Shown here in pieces: positions 7,940 through 16,815 of a DNA stretch of 64,000 bases. Numbering within the stretch: position 1 is the stretch's first letter; each line of letters opens with the position of its first letter. This stretch comes from Flavobacterium sp. ALJ2 (lineage in GTDB: Bacteria; Bacteroidota; Bacteroidia; Flavobacteriales; Flavobacteriaceae): positions 124,001-188,000 of the forward strand of contig NZ_JADNRC010000006.1 of assembly GCF_015594725.1 (NCBI RefSeq), in the 5' to 3' direction. Both the position numbers and the translations under genes were made by a program. The notes below the pieces were generated by a model. It saw only the letters and a list, made by a program, of their open reading frames with translations, was not told the origin of the DNA and made no database searches.

Positions 7940-9364
7940 GTGAAAAATAACCATGAAGACGTAGAAGATAATCAGCTTAAACGTGGGCTGACTAACCGCC
8001 ACATTCAGTTAATTGCCTTAGGTGGGTCAATTGGCACAGGGCTTTTCCTGGGTATTGGTCCAGCGGCTGTATTAGCAGGCCCATCAGTTATCTTAGGGTA
8101 TGCTTTGGCTGGAATTATCGCTTTTTTTATTATGAGACAACTTGGTGAAATGGTTGTTGAAGAGCCTGTATCAGGAAGTTTTAGTCACTTTGCTTATAAA
8201 TATTGTGGATCTTTTGCGGGTTTTGCATCGGGTTGGAATTATTGGATTTTATATATTTTAGTTAGTATGGCTGAACTTACGGCCATTGGTGTATATGTGC
8301 AGTTTTGGTGGCCAGAAATTCCGCTGTGGGCATCCAGTTTATTTTTCTTTTTAATCATCAATGCTTTGAATTTTGCCTCCGTAAAAGTTTATGGAGAAAC
8401 GGAATTCTGGTTTTCAATCATAAAAGTTGTCGCTATTATTGCTATGATACTCTTTGGTACTTATTTGTTAATAAGTGGTACAGGGGGGGAGCAAGCAACA
8501 ATTCATAATTTATATAACGATGGAGGTTTTTTTCCAAAAGGTTTCTTTGAAAAAACAGCTAATGGCAGCTTTCAAGGTTTATTAGCAGCAATGGCTCTAA
8601 TTATGTTCTCCTTTGGCGGTTTAGAACTAATTGGAATTACGGCAGCTGAAGCAGAAAATCCAGAAAAAAACATTCCAAAAGCTACAAATCAGGTTATCTA
8701 TAGAATCCTTATATTTTATGTTGGTGCATTGGTTATTCTGTTTGCTTTGTCGCCTTGGCAACAAATTACTACTGATAGTAGTCCGTTTGTAATGGTTTTT
8801 CAAAATCTAAATGGAATGGAATTTGAGCTGTTTGGTAACAAAATATTTTTTACACGCCTTATTGCTAATGCACTTAATTTAATTGTATTAACTGCAGCTT
8901 TATCAGTATATAATAGTAGCGTATATAGCAACTCACGGATGTTATATGGTTTAGCGGATCAAGGTAATGCTCCTAAGTTTTTAATGAAGTTAAACAAGCA
9001 ATCGGTACCTATTAATGCTATTTTAATTTCTTCATGCTTTGCGGCTATCTGTATTTTAATAAATAAAGTAATTCCCGAAGAGGCTTTTAGTATTTTGATG
9101 TCTTTAGTAGTCTCTTCTTTGATTATTAACTGGGTTATGATTTCTTATACGCATCTCAAATTTAGACTTGCAAAAGACAAAGAAAAAACAAAAACTAAGT
9201 TTCCTTCGTTATTTTATCCGGTAAGTAATTACATCTGTTTGATATTCTTATTAGGGATTTTATCAATCATGTGGATTACTAATATGAAATTATCCGTAGA
9301 ATTAATCCCTATTTGGCTGGGTATTCTTTTTGTTTGTTATAAAGTTTTTAAAACAAAAAAATAA
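7940..9364 (+). CDS. Amino-acid permease of the APC superfamily (AAT-like)
   Basis: A 474-residue inner-membrane transporter with about 12 hydrophobic segments. The N-terminus RGLTNRHIQLIALGGSIGTG is the hallmark of the amino-acid transporter (AAT) subfamily that includes CycA, ProY and PheP. The substrate-site glycines GSIGTGLF (TM1) and a TM6 segment FSFGGLELIGITAAEAENP are both present, the latter followed by the conserved P-K loop. It should import an amino acid by proton symport; specificity cannot be read. The start is GTG at 7940, directly before KNNHEDVEDNQ; no upstream ATG exists in frame. The terminator at 9394-9436 closes it. Confidence 0.9.
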   Translation: MKNNHEDVEDNQLKRGLTNRHIQLIALGGSIGTGLFLGIGPAAVLAGPSVILGYALAGIIAFFIMRQLGEMVVEEPVSGSFSHFAYKYCGSFAGFASGWNYWILYILVSMAELTAIGVYVQFWWPEIPLWASSLFFFLIINALNFASVKVYGETEFWFSIIKVVAIIAMILFGTYLLISGTGGEQATIHNLYNDGGFFPKGFFEKTANGSFQGLLAAMALIMFSFGGLELIGITAAEAENPEKNIPKATNQVIYRILIFYVGALVILFALSPWQQITTDSSPFVMVFQNLNGMEFELFGNKIFFTRLIANALNLIVLTAALSVYNSSVYSNSRMLYGLADQGNAPKFLMKLNKQSVPINAILISSCFAAICILINKVIPEEAFSILMSLVVSSLIINWVMISYTHLKFRLAKDKEKTKTKFPSLFYPVSNYICLIFLLGILSIMWITNMKLSVELIPIWLGILFVCYKVFKTKK

Positions 9365-9393
9365 GTAGCTTTTACTACCTAATTCATTTATTG

Positions 9394-9436
9394 GGCATTG
9401 ATTGTCAACATACAGTTGATAATCAATGCCTTTTTT
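9394..9436 (+). terminator. Rho-independent terminator of the permease gene
   Basis: GGCATTGATT (9394-9403) pairs with AATCAATGCC (9421-9430), extended by TCAAC/GTTGA pairing, then six T. It lies 30 bases after the stop codon. Confidence 0.9.
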
Positions 9437-9500
9437 AATCCGTGACAATCAAATTACTAAAAAAAGTAACTCAAGTAACTTTCCAATTTAAAAGAAAGTT

Positions 9501-10187
9501 TTAATTTAATTTAAGGTTATTTTTATAGGTGCGTCCTATTGGTAATTCTTTTCCATTTTTTAATAGTACAGTACGTGAATTAAAAGAAGCTATATGCTCT
9601 TTTATTATAAGATATGATTTGTGAATTCTTATAAATCCGAGATGACGGTGTAATTCTTCAAATTTTGTCATCCGTTCTAATACCATGTGCTTTTTGTATC
9701 GGGATACAATTTTTATATATTCACCAAAACCTTCTACCCAGTATATATCATCGAGTTTAATCTTATTTATAATATAATCTGACTTAAACATGATAAAATC
9801 CTCTACGGTATCTTTTGTTTGTTTAAAAAGGTAATATTCTTTTGCTTTAGTTATTGCTTTTTCAAAACGCTCAAAGCTTATAGGTTTTATAAGATAATCT
9901 ATGACATCCAGTTCGAATGCCTTAGCTGCATGTTGCTCTTCTGCAGTTATAAAAATGCAAAGCGGTTTTTTTTCAGCCTTTTTTAAAAGTTCAATGCCAT
10001 TTATGTTGGGCATATTTATGTCAAGGATTAGTAAATCAACCTCATTTTTATTTAGGAACAAAATTGCATTTTCAGGATCACTAAATGTGTTTAATAAATT
10101 TATTCCTTTAAGATTAGTACAATAGGTTTTAATAAGTTCAAGTGCGGGATACTCATCGTCAACAGCTAAGGTTTGTAATTCTTTCAT
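9501..10187 (-). CDS. LytTR-family response regulator
   Basis: A 228-residue regulator. Its receiver domain covers residues 1-120 with acidic D10/D11, phospho-acceptor D56 in LLILDINMPN and lysine in DYLIKPIS near 103. A LytTR DNA-binding domain covers about 130-226 (IYWVEGFGEYIKI, FIRIHKSYLI, then LPIGRTY). Its ATG overlaps the stop of the upstream kinase gene by four bases, so the two are translationally coupled. Such pairs (BtsSR, YpdAB type) usually control transporters for small carboxylates or other nutrients. The divergent transporter operon and the 11-bp direct repeat at 11368-11398 fit that job (inference). Confidence 0.92.
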   Translation of the reverse strand: MKELQTLAVDDEYPALELIKTYCTNLKGINLLNTFSDPENAILFLNKNEVDLLILDINMPNINGIELLKKAEKKPLCIFITAEEQHAAKAFELDVIDYLIKPISFERFEKAITKAKEYYLFKQTKDTVEDFIMFKSDYIINKIKLDDIYWVEGFGEYIKIVSRYKKHMVLERMTKFEELHRHLGFIRIHKSYLIIKEHIASFNSRTVLLKNGKELPIGRTYKNNLKLN

Positions 10188-11284
10188 ATTTTAATTTTGA
10201 GAGTAGAAAAATACGTTTTATTTGATAATTCTTCAACTAGTCTGTAGTTTTCTGCATATTGAATAGTTAATATTTTTTTTAATGCTTTCATCCCCATTCC
10301 TTTATAGGTATGGTTGTTGATTTTTATATTTTGATAAGGTATAGAATTGGTTAGTTTAAGGACAATGTAATCTTCATCCTTGTAAAATTGTACTTTTATA
10401 TACGACTCTTTTTCATTGCCAATACCAGAATGTTTTAATGCATTTTCAAAAAGTGTAAAGTAAATCGACGGAGGTATTTCTAATTGTTCTTGAATTTCTT
10501 CATCATTAAGTTCAAATTCTATTGGAAGTGTATTGTTGTATTTTAATTGATATAAACCAGCAAGTGCTTTCATCATTTCAAATTCCTTTTGTATAGTAAT
10601 CGTCTTCTTGTCTGTTTCATATATCACATATTGTAGTAATTGGCTTAATTGCAATATGGCTCCTGAAGTGTTTTTTTGCGGATTATAACTCCCAGAATAG
10701 ATATTATTGAGGGTGTTTAATAAAAAATGAGGATTGATTTTAGATTTCATTAAATTAAGATCCGTTTCATTTTTTTTAAATACTAAATTCTTATACTCAT
10801 ATTCTATTAAAAATTTGTGTTTTGATATTCCTAAAAATGAAGCTACTAAGATGACAATACTCTGAGATGCATAAACGCTTATTAAAAAAAGACTTTCATT
10901 TGGATTAACTATATGGTTAACATGAAATTTTGGTTCAACTAGTAAACGTAACAAAGAAGTAGATATGAATAAAATAAGAGCGTACAAAATATATTCCGGA
11001 TATTTATTGGTCTGGTAATAATTGCCCACAAGATAAGAATAGCATACTATATAAAGCATAATGTTTACAATCATCGTAAATAGTAAACTGTATAATGCGT
11101 AAGGCATTGTCGTAAAATAAAGCGTACTATTTACTAAGGCTGTACTATAGATTATAAAAAAGATAAAATGCTGAAATGTAATTAGATTATTCCACTGTTT
11201 TGTCATTAATCGATTGATAATCTTTTGTTCAAAGAGAAGTCGGAATGCAACTAGCAGAATAATAATATTTATTAGTAAAACCAT
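10184..11284 (-). CDS. LytS-like membrane histidine kinase (His_kinase family)
   Basis: A 366-residue kinase. About five to six membrane segments fill residues 1-165. The His_kinase motif KSKINPHFLLNTLNNI follows with phospho-acceptor His186, then a C-terminal HATPase region with the N-box FTLFENALKHSG and a closing GMGMKALKKIL. There is no separate periplasmic sensor, so the membrane domain itself probably senses the ligand. It overlaps the LytTR regulator gene by four bases and is divergent from the DUF2490/CitMHS/DctA operon. The family (PF06580) normally signals to LytTR regulators. ATG at 11284 directly precedes VLLINIII, a membrane segment. Confidence 0.9.
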   Translation of the reverse strand: MVLLINIIILLVAFRLLFEQKIINRLMTKQWNNLITFQHFIFFIIYSTALVNSTLYFTTMPYALYSLLFTMIVNIMLYIVCYSYLVGNYYQTNKYPEYILYALILFISTSLLRLLVEPKFHVNHIVNPNESLFLISVYASQSIVILVASFLGISKHKFLIEYEYKNLVFKKNETDLNLMKSKINPHFLLNTLNNIYSGSYNPQKNTSGAILQLSQLLQYVIYETDKKTITIQKEFEMMKALAGLYQLKYNNTLPIEFELNDEEIQEQLEIPPSIYFTLFENALKHSGIGNEKESYIKVQFYKDEDYIVLKLTNSIPYQNIKINNHTYKGMGMKALKKILTIQYAENYRLVEELSNKTYFSTLKIKI

Positions 11285-11367
11285 ATTTTTTTATTATATA
11301 AATTACTTACCATTTAAAAAAAAGCCTTTAAAATTGCATATATAATTTTATTCATCAAACCTTATTG

Positions 11368-11398
11368 TGTAGTTCACTTATTAAATATGTCGTTCACT
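11368..11398. promoter_or_regulatory. Direct repeat, candidate LytTR operator
   Basis: TGTAGTTCACT (11368-11378) and TGTCGTTCACT (11388-11398) differ at one base and are offset by 20 bases. LytTR regulators typically bind two direct repeats about two helical turns apart. The pair lies 69 bases before the DUF2490 gene and a weak -7-like box TACTTTTA (11431-11438) follows it. Inference: binding site for the regulator at 9501-10187. Confidence 0.55.
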
Positions 11399-11466
11399 GA
11401 AAATTAGATTTTTTCCATATACCATTCATATACTTTTATCAAGATCAAAATCTAATAATTATCAAA

Positions 11467-12153
11467 ATGAATATAAAGAATATATCAATTCTGTTTTTTC
11501 TAATTTTATTTTCTGTCAATAGTAATGCTCAGAAAGATAATCTTAACACATGGTTCCAATATACAATGTCGGCTAAATTAAATCAAAAATACAGTTTTAC
11601 TGCTTTATCGCAATATCGTTCTTATGATTTGGTAAAAGATTCGCGTCTTTTTTTAGTCTCAACATATCTTGAGAGAAAACTGGAAAATGAAATTTATCCA
11701 GCCATGGGATATATGTTTCTTGTTTTAGAACCCTATAATAGTGATATGGAAAAAAAGATACGTTATGAAAATAGACCTTTTCAGCAGGTATCTTTTAAAA
11801 ATAAGATAGGAAGAACGGTTTTACTACACCGATACAGAATAGAAGAACGGTTTTTAACAAATCCAGACGATTTTATTGTTAGGCTTAGATATCTTGTTTC
11901 ATTTAAAATTCCTTTAAATAAAGCAAGTGAGAAAAATATTTTATACGGTATACTTAAAAATGAAATTCGTATGAATGTTGTAAAAGAAGAACAGTTCGAT
12001 AGTAACAGGATCACTGCAGGTCTTGGAATTAATATGGGAGAAAAATCAGCTTTAGAGTTCTCTTTTGTCAACCAATTAGGGTCTTCGGATACTAGTAATT
12101 ATGTATTGCTAGGTTTTAGAAATTCTTTTGACTGGTCTAAATCAGAAAATTAA
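11467..12153 (+). CDS. DUF2490 outer-membrane beta-barrel-like protein
   Basis: A 228-residue protein with a signal peptide ending near SNAQ (residue 21). The mature part is an alternating amphipathic strand pattern typical of a small beta barrel and carries the DUF2490 features: WFQYTMSAKLNQKYSF, a central RPFQQV and LLHRYRIEERF, and an aromatic C-terminal strand (VLLGFRNSF). DUF2490 proteins are predicted outer-membrane proteins of unknown function in Bacteroidota. It is first in an operon with CitMHS and DctA-like transporters (gaps of 21 and 39 bases), so it may be the outer-membrane part of a carboxylate uptake route. That role is inference. Confidence 0.8.
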   Translation: MNIKNISILFFLILFSVNSNAQKDNLNTWFQYTMSAKLNQKYSFTALSQYRSYDLVKDSRLFLVSTYLERKLENEIYPAMGYMFLVLEPYNSDMEKKIRYENRPFQQVSFKNKIGRTVLLHRYRIEERFLTNPDDFIVRLRYLVSFKIPLNKASEKNILYGILKNEIRMNVVKEEQFDSNRITAGLGINMGEKSALEFSFVNQLGSSDTSNYVLLGFRNSFDWSKSEN

Positions 12154-12174
12154 TAACTTAAAATATATATTACC

Positions 12175-13467
12175 ATGCTTACTATCTTAGGTTTTACAAT
12201 GATTATCGTATTTATGTACCTTATCATGTCTAAAAGACTGTTTCCGTTAACAGCACTAATACTTATACCAATAATTTTTGCTCTTTTTGGAGGCTTTGCA
12301 TCAGATTTAGGCCCTATCATTATGGATGGTATAAAAAATATTGCTCCTACGGGCATTATGCTCATTTTTGGAATACTTTTTTTTAGTATAATGATTGATG
12401 CTGGATTATTTGATCCATTAGTTAACCTGATACTCAAATTTGCAAAAGGTGATCCTATAAAAATTGCATTTGGTACGGCTGTACTTACTGTTCTTGTATC
12501 GTTGGATGGAGATGGGGCAACAACTTATATGATTGTAGTAGCTGCAATGTTGCCATTGTATAAAAAATTAGGGATGAATCCGTTGGTGCTATCCTGTATT
12601 ATAATGCTTGCTGGTGGAGTAATGAACATTCTCCCTTGGGGCGGACCTACAGCAAGGGCAATGACTACACTTCATATGGATGCAACAGAACTATTCGTGC
12701 CTATGATACCTGTAGTTATTGGTGGAGTTGTTTGGGTACTTTTATGTTCAGTATGGCTTGGGATAAAAGAAAAAAAGAGAATTACAAAAACAGATTTTAT
12801 AAATCCATATTTAGATAACGAAGAAATAATAGAAGTACAGCGACAATTAAAAAGACCAGGGCTTATATGGTTTAATTTAGCCTTAACACTAACGCTTTTA
12901 ACAACAATGATGTTTGATGTTCTTCCACTTGCAGTTTCATTTATGATTGCTTTTTGTATAGCTCTAATTATTAACTATCCAAAAATAGATGAACAGCAAA
13001 AGGTTCTTAAATTGCATGCTGGTAATGCTCTTTCGGTAGCATCAATGATTTTTGCTGCAGGGATATTTACAGGTATACTTTCAGGGACAGGGATGATGGA
13101 TGCTATGGCGAAATCAATGATATCTGTAGTACCAGATACTTGGGGAAGATTATTTCCTGTTCTAACTGCAGTAACCAGTGCGCCATTAACCTTTTTTTTA
13201 AGCAATGATGCATATTATTTTGGGATATTACCCCTTATAACCGAAACTGGTCTTCATCTTGGAGCTACAAAATTAGAAATAGGAACAGCTTCATTAATAG
13301 GTCAAGGAGTACATTTGTTAAGTCCATTGGTACCATCTACTTATCTTTTAGTAGGTCTAGCTGGAGTTGAATTTTCGGATCATCTAAAATTCACAATTAA
13401 ATGGGCATTAGGCTCATCTCTCGCAATGTTAATTACAGCTATTGTCATTGGACTTATTACTTTTTAA
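12175..13467 (+). CDS. CitMHS-family metal-citrate/proton symporter
   Basis: A 430-residue inner-membrane transporter with about 11-12 hydrophobic segments. The family signature is visible in LVSLDGDGATTYMIVVAAM and in MNILPWGGPTARAMTTL. The second half has a matching re-entrant region, FLSNDAYYFGILPL. CitMHS members such as Bacillus CitM and CitH import citrate complexed to divalent metal with protons. The length matches the family. It lies 21 bases after the DUF2490 gene and 39 before the DctA-like gene, a carboxylate uptake set. The metal preference cannot be read from sequence. A related tricarboxylate substrate is possible. Confidence 0.88.
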   Translation: MLTILGFTMIIVFMYLIMSKRLFPLTALILIPIIFALFGGFASDLGPIIMDGIKNIAPTGIMLIFGILFFSIMIDAGLFDPLVNLILKFAKGDPIKIAFGTAVLTVLVSLDGDGATTYMIVVAAMLPLYKKLGMNPLVLSCIIMLAGGVMNILPWGGPTARAMTTLHMDATELFVPMIPVVIGGVVWVLLCSVWLGIKEKKRITKTDFINPYLDNEEIIEVQRQLKRPGLIWFNLALTLTLLTTMMFDVLPLAVSFMIAFCIALIINYPKIDEQQKVLKLHAGNALSVASMIFAAGIFTGILSGTGMMDAMAKSMISVVPDTWGRLFPVLTAVTSAPLTFFLSNDAYYFGILPLITETGLHLGATKLEIGTASLIGQGVHLLSPLVPSTYLLVGLAGVEFSDHLKFTIKWALGSSLAMLITAIVIGLITF

Positions 13468-13506
13468 ATAACCTTTATATCTTTGTTCATTATTTAATAT
13501 CATATA

Positions 13507-14745
13507 ATGGAAAATCAGCAACCTATAAATACATCTGTGTCAGGAAAATTTGTAAAAAATTTAGCCTCATATGTATTTGTGGCGTTATTATTGGGTGTTC
13601 TTGTAGGTCATTATTTTCCTGAAAAAGGAATAAGATTAGATTTTTTAGGAATAAGTTTTCTTTATTTAATTGAACCATTTATTCAACCTATAATTTTTTT
13701 AACTATTGTAATAGGCGTAAGTGGAGTAGGTAACTTAAAAAAAGTTCGTAGTATAAGTTTTAAAGCAATAGCTTATTTTATTATAATTACAACACTGGCA
13801 ATTTTATTGGGTGTAGCAAGTGCACTATTTATTGAACCAGGCAAAATAGCAAAAAGCCATATTGCTACCATTGCTATTCCTTCAAAGATTAGTAATGCTC
13901 AATTTAATGATAACTGGTTTAATTTTTTGATACTTAACAGGCCTTTAATAGTACTATTATTAGCCATATTATTAGGGATTGCACTAAGTTTTTCACGACA
14001 TAGAGAACGATTGATTATTAAGTTCCAAAAAGTATCTTATTTTTTATATAAGATACTTATGTATCTATTTTATCTCATACCAATTGCTGCTTTTGGAGGT
14101 ATGGCTTATGCGGTTTCCAAGTTTGGTATTGATAGCCTACTGCCATTAGGCAAACTATTAGCAACTACTTATATTACTATGGCCTTTTTCATCTTTGCAG
14201 TTTTAGGACTTATATTTAGGTATTATAAAATTAGTCTTTGGAAGTTTCTAATTTATATTAAAGAAGAATTATTGATTGTTTTCGGTACTTCATCATCTCG
14301 GACAGCTTTTCCACTTATTGTTGCTAAGCTTGAAAAGGCAGGTTGCAGTAAAGCTGTTGTAGGGTTGTGTATACCACTTGGCTATTCTTTTAATCTAGCA
14401 GGTGCATCTATATTTTTACCTATCTGTACATTATTTGTTGCTCAGCTTTTTGATATACCGCTGTTATTAGAGGATATTATAACTATAATATTAGTAATTA
14501 TGATAACTTCAAAAGTAGCATCAGGAGTGCCAGGTTCTGGTTTTATAGCTTTAACAATTACTTTTACTACATTACATAAATTTCCTGTAGAGGCATTGGC
14601 TCTTTTATTTAGTGTAGATAAATTTATGAATGAAGCCAGAACAATCACCAATTTCATAGGTAATGCTGCGGGTGCAGTAATAATCTCAAAACTTGAAAAA
14701 GATTTTACCCCTAACCCAGAAGTAGATCTTTCTATCACGAATTAA
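13507..14745 (+). CDS. Dicarboxylate/amino acid:cation symporter (DAACS, DctA/GltP-like)
   Basis: A 412-residue transporter with eight membrane helices plus two hairpins. HP1 carries GTSSSRTAFPL, HP2 GVPGSGFIAL, and TM8 DKFMNEARTITNFIGN with the substrate-binding Asp/Arg/Asn typical of the family. The Na+-site motif of TM7, usually N(M/L)DGT, here reads NLAGAS within PLGYSFNLAGASIFLP: the D and T are replaced. That may change cation coupling. Third gene of the LytTR-linked operon, so C4-dicarboxylates or a related acid are the likely substrates (inference from context). The first helix begins near residue 20 after a short cytoplasmic tail. Confidence 0.88.
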   Translation: MENQQPINTSVSGKFVKNLASYVFVALLLGVLVGHYFPEKGIRLDFLGISFLYLIEPFIQPIIFLTIVIGVSGVGNLKKVRSISFKAIAYFIIITTLAILLGVASALFIEPGKIAKSHIATIAIPSKISNAQFNDNWFNFLILNRPLIVLLLAILLGIALSFSRHRERLIIKFQKVSYFLYKILMYLFYLIPIAAFGGMAYAVSKFGIDSLLPLGKLLATTYITMAFFIFAVLGLIFRYYKISLWKFLIYIKEELLIVFGTSSSRTAFPLIVAKLEKAGCSKAVVGLCIPLGYSFNLAGASIFLPICTLFVAQLFDIPLLLEDIITIILVIMITSKVASGVPGSGFIALTITFTTLHKFPVEALALLFSVDKFMNEARTITNFIGNAAGAVIISKLEKDFTPNPEVDLSITN

Positions 14746-14988
14746 TTTTTTTTACATAATTAAATATAAATAACATAGCGCAGATTTATATTCTATTCCA
14801 CAAAGAAAAATAACTAGCGGTTATCTAAAAAAGATGACCTCTTTGTTTTATAATTCATAAATAACATGTCTACAGCAAGTGAATTTATTATTGTTTTTAG
14901 GCATAAAATGATATAATGGGTAACTAGAGAATACAACTAATTCCTTAAAAAGTGTTCTTTATTTATATCTAAATCCTTCAATAAAATA

Positions 14989-14996
14989 TACCTTTG
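14989..14996 (+). promoter_or_regulatory. -7 promoter box deciding the start of the gene at 15032
   Basis: TACCTTTG is a full TAnnTTTG match. It covers a possible GTG start at 14996, so translation should begin at the ATG at 15032 instead. Confidence 0.55.
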
Positions 14997-15031
14997 TGTT
15001 ATATTTATTATCTACAAAAAAACATAATTGT

Positions 15032-15595
15032 ATGGATTATGATAAATTTATTTTCTGCCTTGAGGCTGTTGCCGATGTAGAAATAAACAAAACTACTGAA
15101 GTTATTAAAAACTTAGAGCAACTAGCTTTTGATCAAGGTATTTCGAGTATTCATAAAACTTGTGATACAATTGAGGGATTAGAAGATAGCTTAAATGCAT
15201 TGCTTTATGATGATCATAATTTTAAAGATTATGAAATAATATATTTGGTTATGCCTGGTGAAGGAAATAATGTTTGTCTTAATGAATATTATTATAGTTT
15301 AGAAGAAATAGCCGAAATTTTTGAAGGTAAAATGAAAGGCAAAATTTTACATTTTGCCAATGCAAAAATATTAGATTTAACAGAGGAAGAAGCGCAATAC
15401 TTTCTTGATATAACAGGTGCACGTGCCATTTCAGGTTACGGAACTGCTCTTAAAAAAATAACAAGTACTAGCACGCTAGATAAAGCATTCTTTAGTTTAT
15501 GTCAGGGAGAAGATGATATAATTGAGATTGTTGAAGAGTTGTATCAAAAACACTATGATCTTTGTAAACACCTTGATTTTAGATTGTACTATTAA
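15032..15595 (+). CDS. Conserved hypothetical protein, about 187 residues
   Basis: A soluble acidic protein beginning MDYDKFIFCLEAVADVEI. I recognise it as a type seen in flavobacteria but assign no function. Features: an alternating helix-strand pattern with strands IIYLVMPGE and GKILHFAN; a segment KILDLTEEEAQYFLDITGARAISGYG; and a C-terminal helix ending LDFRLYY. The pattern suggests a small alpha/beta fold that may monitor a peptide or nucleotide, but no catalytic motif is clear. ATG 15032 was chosen over GTG 14996 because the -7 box covers the latter. It stands alone, between the transporter operon and a convergent serine hydrolase gene. Confidence 0.75.
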   Translation: MDYDKFIFCLEAVADVEINKTTEVIKNLEQLAFDQGISSIHKTCDTIEGLEDSLNALLYDDHNFKDYEIIYLVMPGEGNNVCLNEYYYSLEEIAEIFEGKMKGKILHFANAKILDLTEEEAQYFLDITGARAISGYGTALKKITSTSTLDKAFFSLCQGEDDIIEIVEELYQKHYDLCKHLDFRLYY

Positions 15596-15611
15596 ATCCT
15601 AATACATAAAA

Positions 15612-15676
15612 AGAAACATAGATTATATACTCATAACAGGAATATATTTAAAAGAGTGAATAAGCTATGTTTCTGT
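15612..15676. terminator. Possible long-loop hairpin between convergent genes
   Basis: AGAAACATAG near 15613 is complementary to CTATGTTTCT near 15667-15676 across a loop of about 44 bases. There is no clean T tract. Weak terminator candidate. Confidence 0.3.
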
Positions 15677-15702
15677 ATGTTAAAACAAAGTACATAAACT
15701 AA

Positions 15703-16815
15703 TTATTTAATTTTTTGTATTTGTTCAAATATTCCGTTTAAGGTTTCTTTCATATCTTTAGGTGTGTTTTCGCCACTTTGGTTTGTTATAATGAATACAC
15801 CTAAATTATATTCTGGAATTATATATATAAAACATTGAGAGCGAGGAACCCCTCCTTGATGCATATATAGCGTTCCTAGTTTTTTATCTTTTGTTACGCG
15901 CCAGCAATATCCTGAACTAAAACGATCATTAACTTTTACCAAAGGACTGTGAGATTCGGCTACTACGGCATCATTTTTTAGCTGGTATTTTATGTATTTT
16001 ACCATATCGGGAACGGTAGATTTTACGTTTCCGCTTGCGCCCCAAGGTAATGTTGTCATTTTGGTAGTGATTTCGTTATAAGCACAATGATAGCCTACTG
16101 CAAGATTTTTTTGGTCTTCTGGTGATAAATTTATCATTGTATGATTCATCTGGGCATTTTTGGCAAAATAGTCTTTTAGTATAATTTCAATTTTTTTGTT
16201 GTATACTTTCTCTAAAACTGCTGCCAAAAGTTCTATTCCTGCGCTTGAGTAAGAGAAGTTGTATCCTGGAATGGTATCAATTTTTATTTGATGCAGGTCT
16301 CTGAAAAAATCTTTTTGTGTGTAATTTTTTAATACATTGTTGAGGTCTGCTGGTGTTTCTTTTTTAGTGAAGTTTTTCAGCATTTCGTTTGCGCTTAAAG
16401 GGATCATATTTGGCAAGCCACTTGTATGAGTAACTAGATCTTTTATACAAATTGGGTGGTTATCGAACGTTAGATTTGGATAATCTTCGCTTAAATATTT
16501 TTGTACTGGATCATCAAGGTTTATTTTTTTATCCAAAACTGCTTTGGCAATTAATGTACCTGTATGAGTTTTTCCTAATGAGCCAATTTCATAAATTGTT
16601 TTATTTGTTGGTGGGTTTGATTTTCCTTTTTCTAATTCACCATAATGACCGATGAATTCTTGTCCTTGATAAACTATACCTATTGACGTAGAATTTATTA
16701 AAGGCTTATCTATCATTTTGATTGCAGTACTATCAACTATTGCTTTTAGATTAGTTTTTTGTGCAATACTTATTAGAGGTAATACTAATAAAACGATAAA
16801 GAGTAATTTTTTCAT
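15703..16815 (-). CDS. Serine hydrolase, class C beta-lactamase-like (secreted)
   Basis: A 370-residue protein starting MKKLLFIVLLVLPLISIAQ, a clean signal peptide; the open frame extends 30 codons further upstream but those residues are not signal-like. Catalytic motifs of the beta-lactamase/DD-peptidase/EstB family (PF00144) are present: SLGK (nucleophile Ser and Lys in IGSLGKTH), the YSS variant of YxN in FSYSSAGIE, and HQGG in place of the KTG/HxG box. Relatives are D-aminopeptidases, esterases or penicillin-binding proteins; true AmpC activity is unlikely given HQG. Single gene, convergent with the gene at 15032. A striking hairpin lies upstream at 16890-16934. Confidence 0.85.
   Translation of the reverse strand: MKKLLFIVLLVLPLISIAQKTNLKAIVDSTAIKMIDKPLINSTSIGIVYQGQEFIGHYGELEKGKSNPPTNKTIYEIGSLGKTHTGTLIAKAVLDKKINLDDPVQKYLSEDYPNLTFDNHPICIKDLVTHTSGLPNMIPLSANEMLKNFTKKETPADLNNVLKNYTQKDFFRDLHQIKIDTIPGYNFSYSSAGIELLAAVLEKVYNKKIEIILKDYFAKNAQMNHTMINLSPEDQKNLAVGYHCAYNEITTKMTTLPWGASGNVKSTVPDMVKYIKYQLKNDAVVAESHSPLVKVNDRFSSGYCWRVTKDKKLGTLYMHQGGVPRSQCFIYIIPEYNLGVFIITNQSGENTPKDMKETLNGIFEQIQKIK

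Noticed and set aside
14996..15031. A GTG start at 14996 for the unassigned protein
   Set aside because: The -7 box TACCTTTG covers this codon, so it is promoter sequence; the ATG at 15032 gives the natural N-terminus.
15703..16815. An antibiotic-resistance beta-lactamase
   Set aside because: The KTG motif is replaced by an HQG box; esterase or peptidase-type serine hydrolase is more likely.
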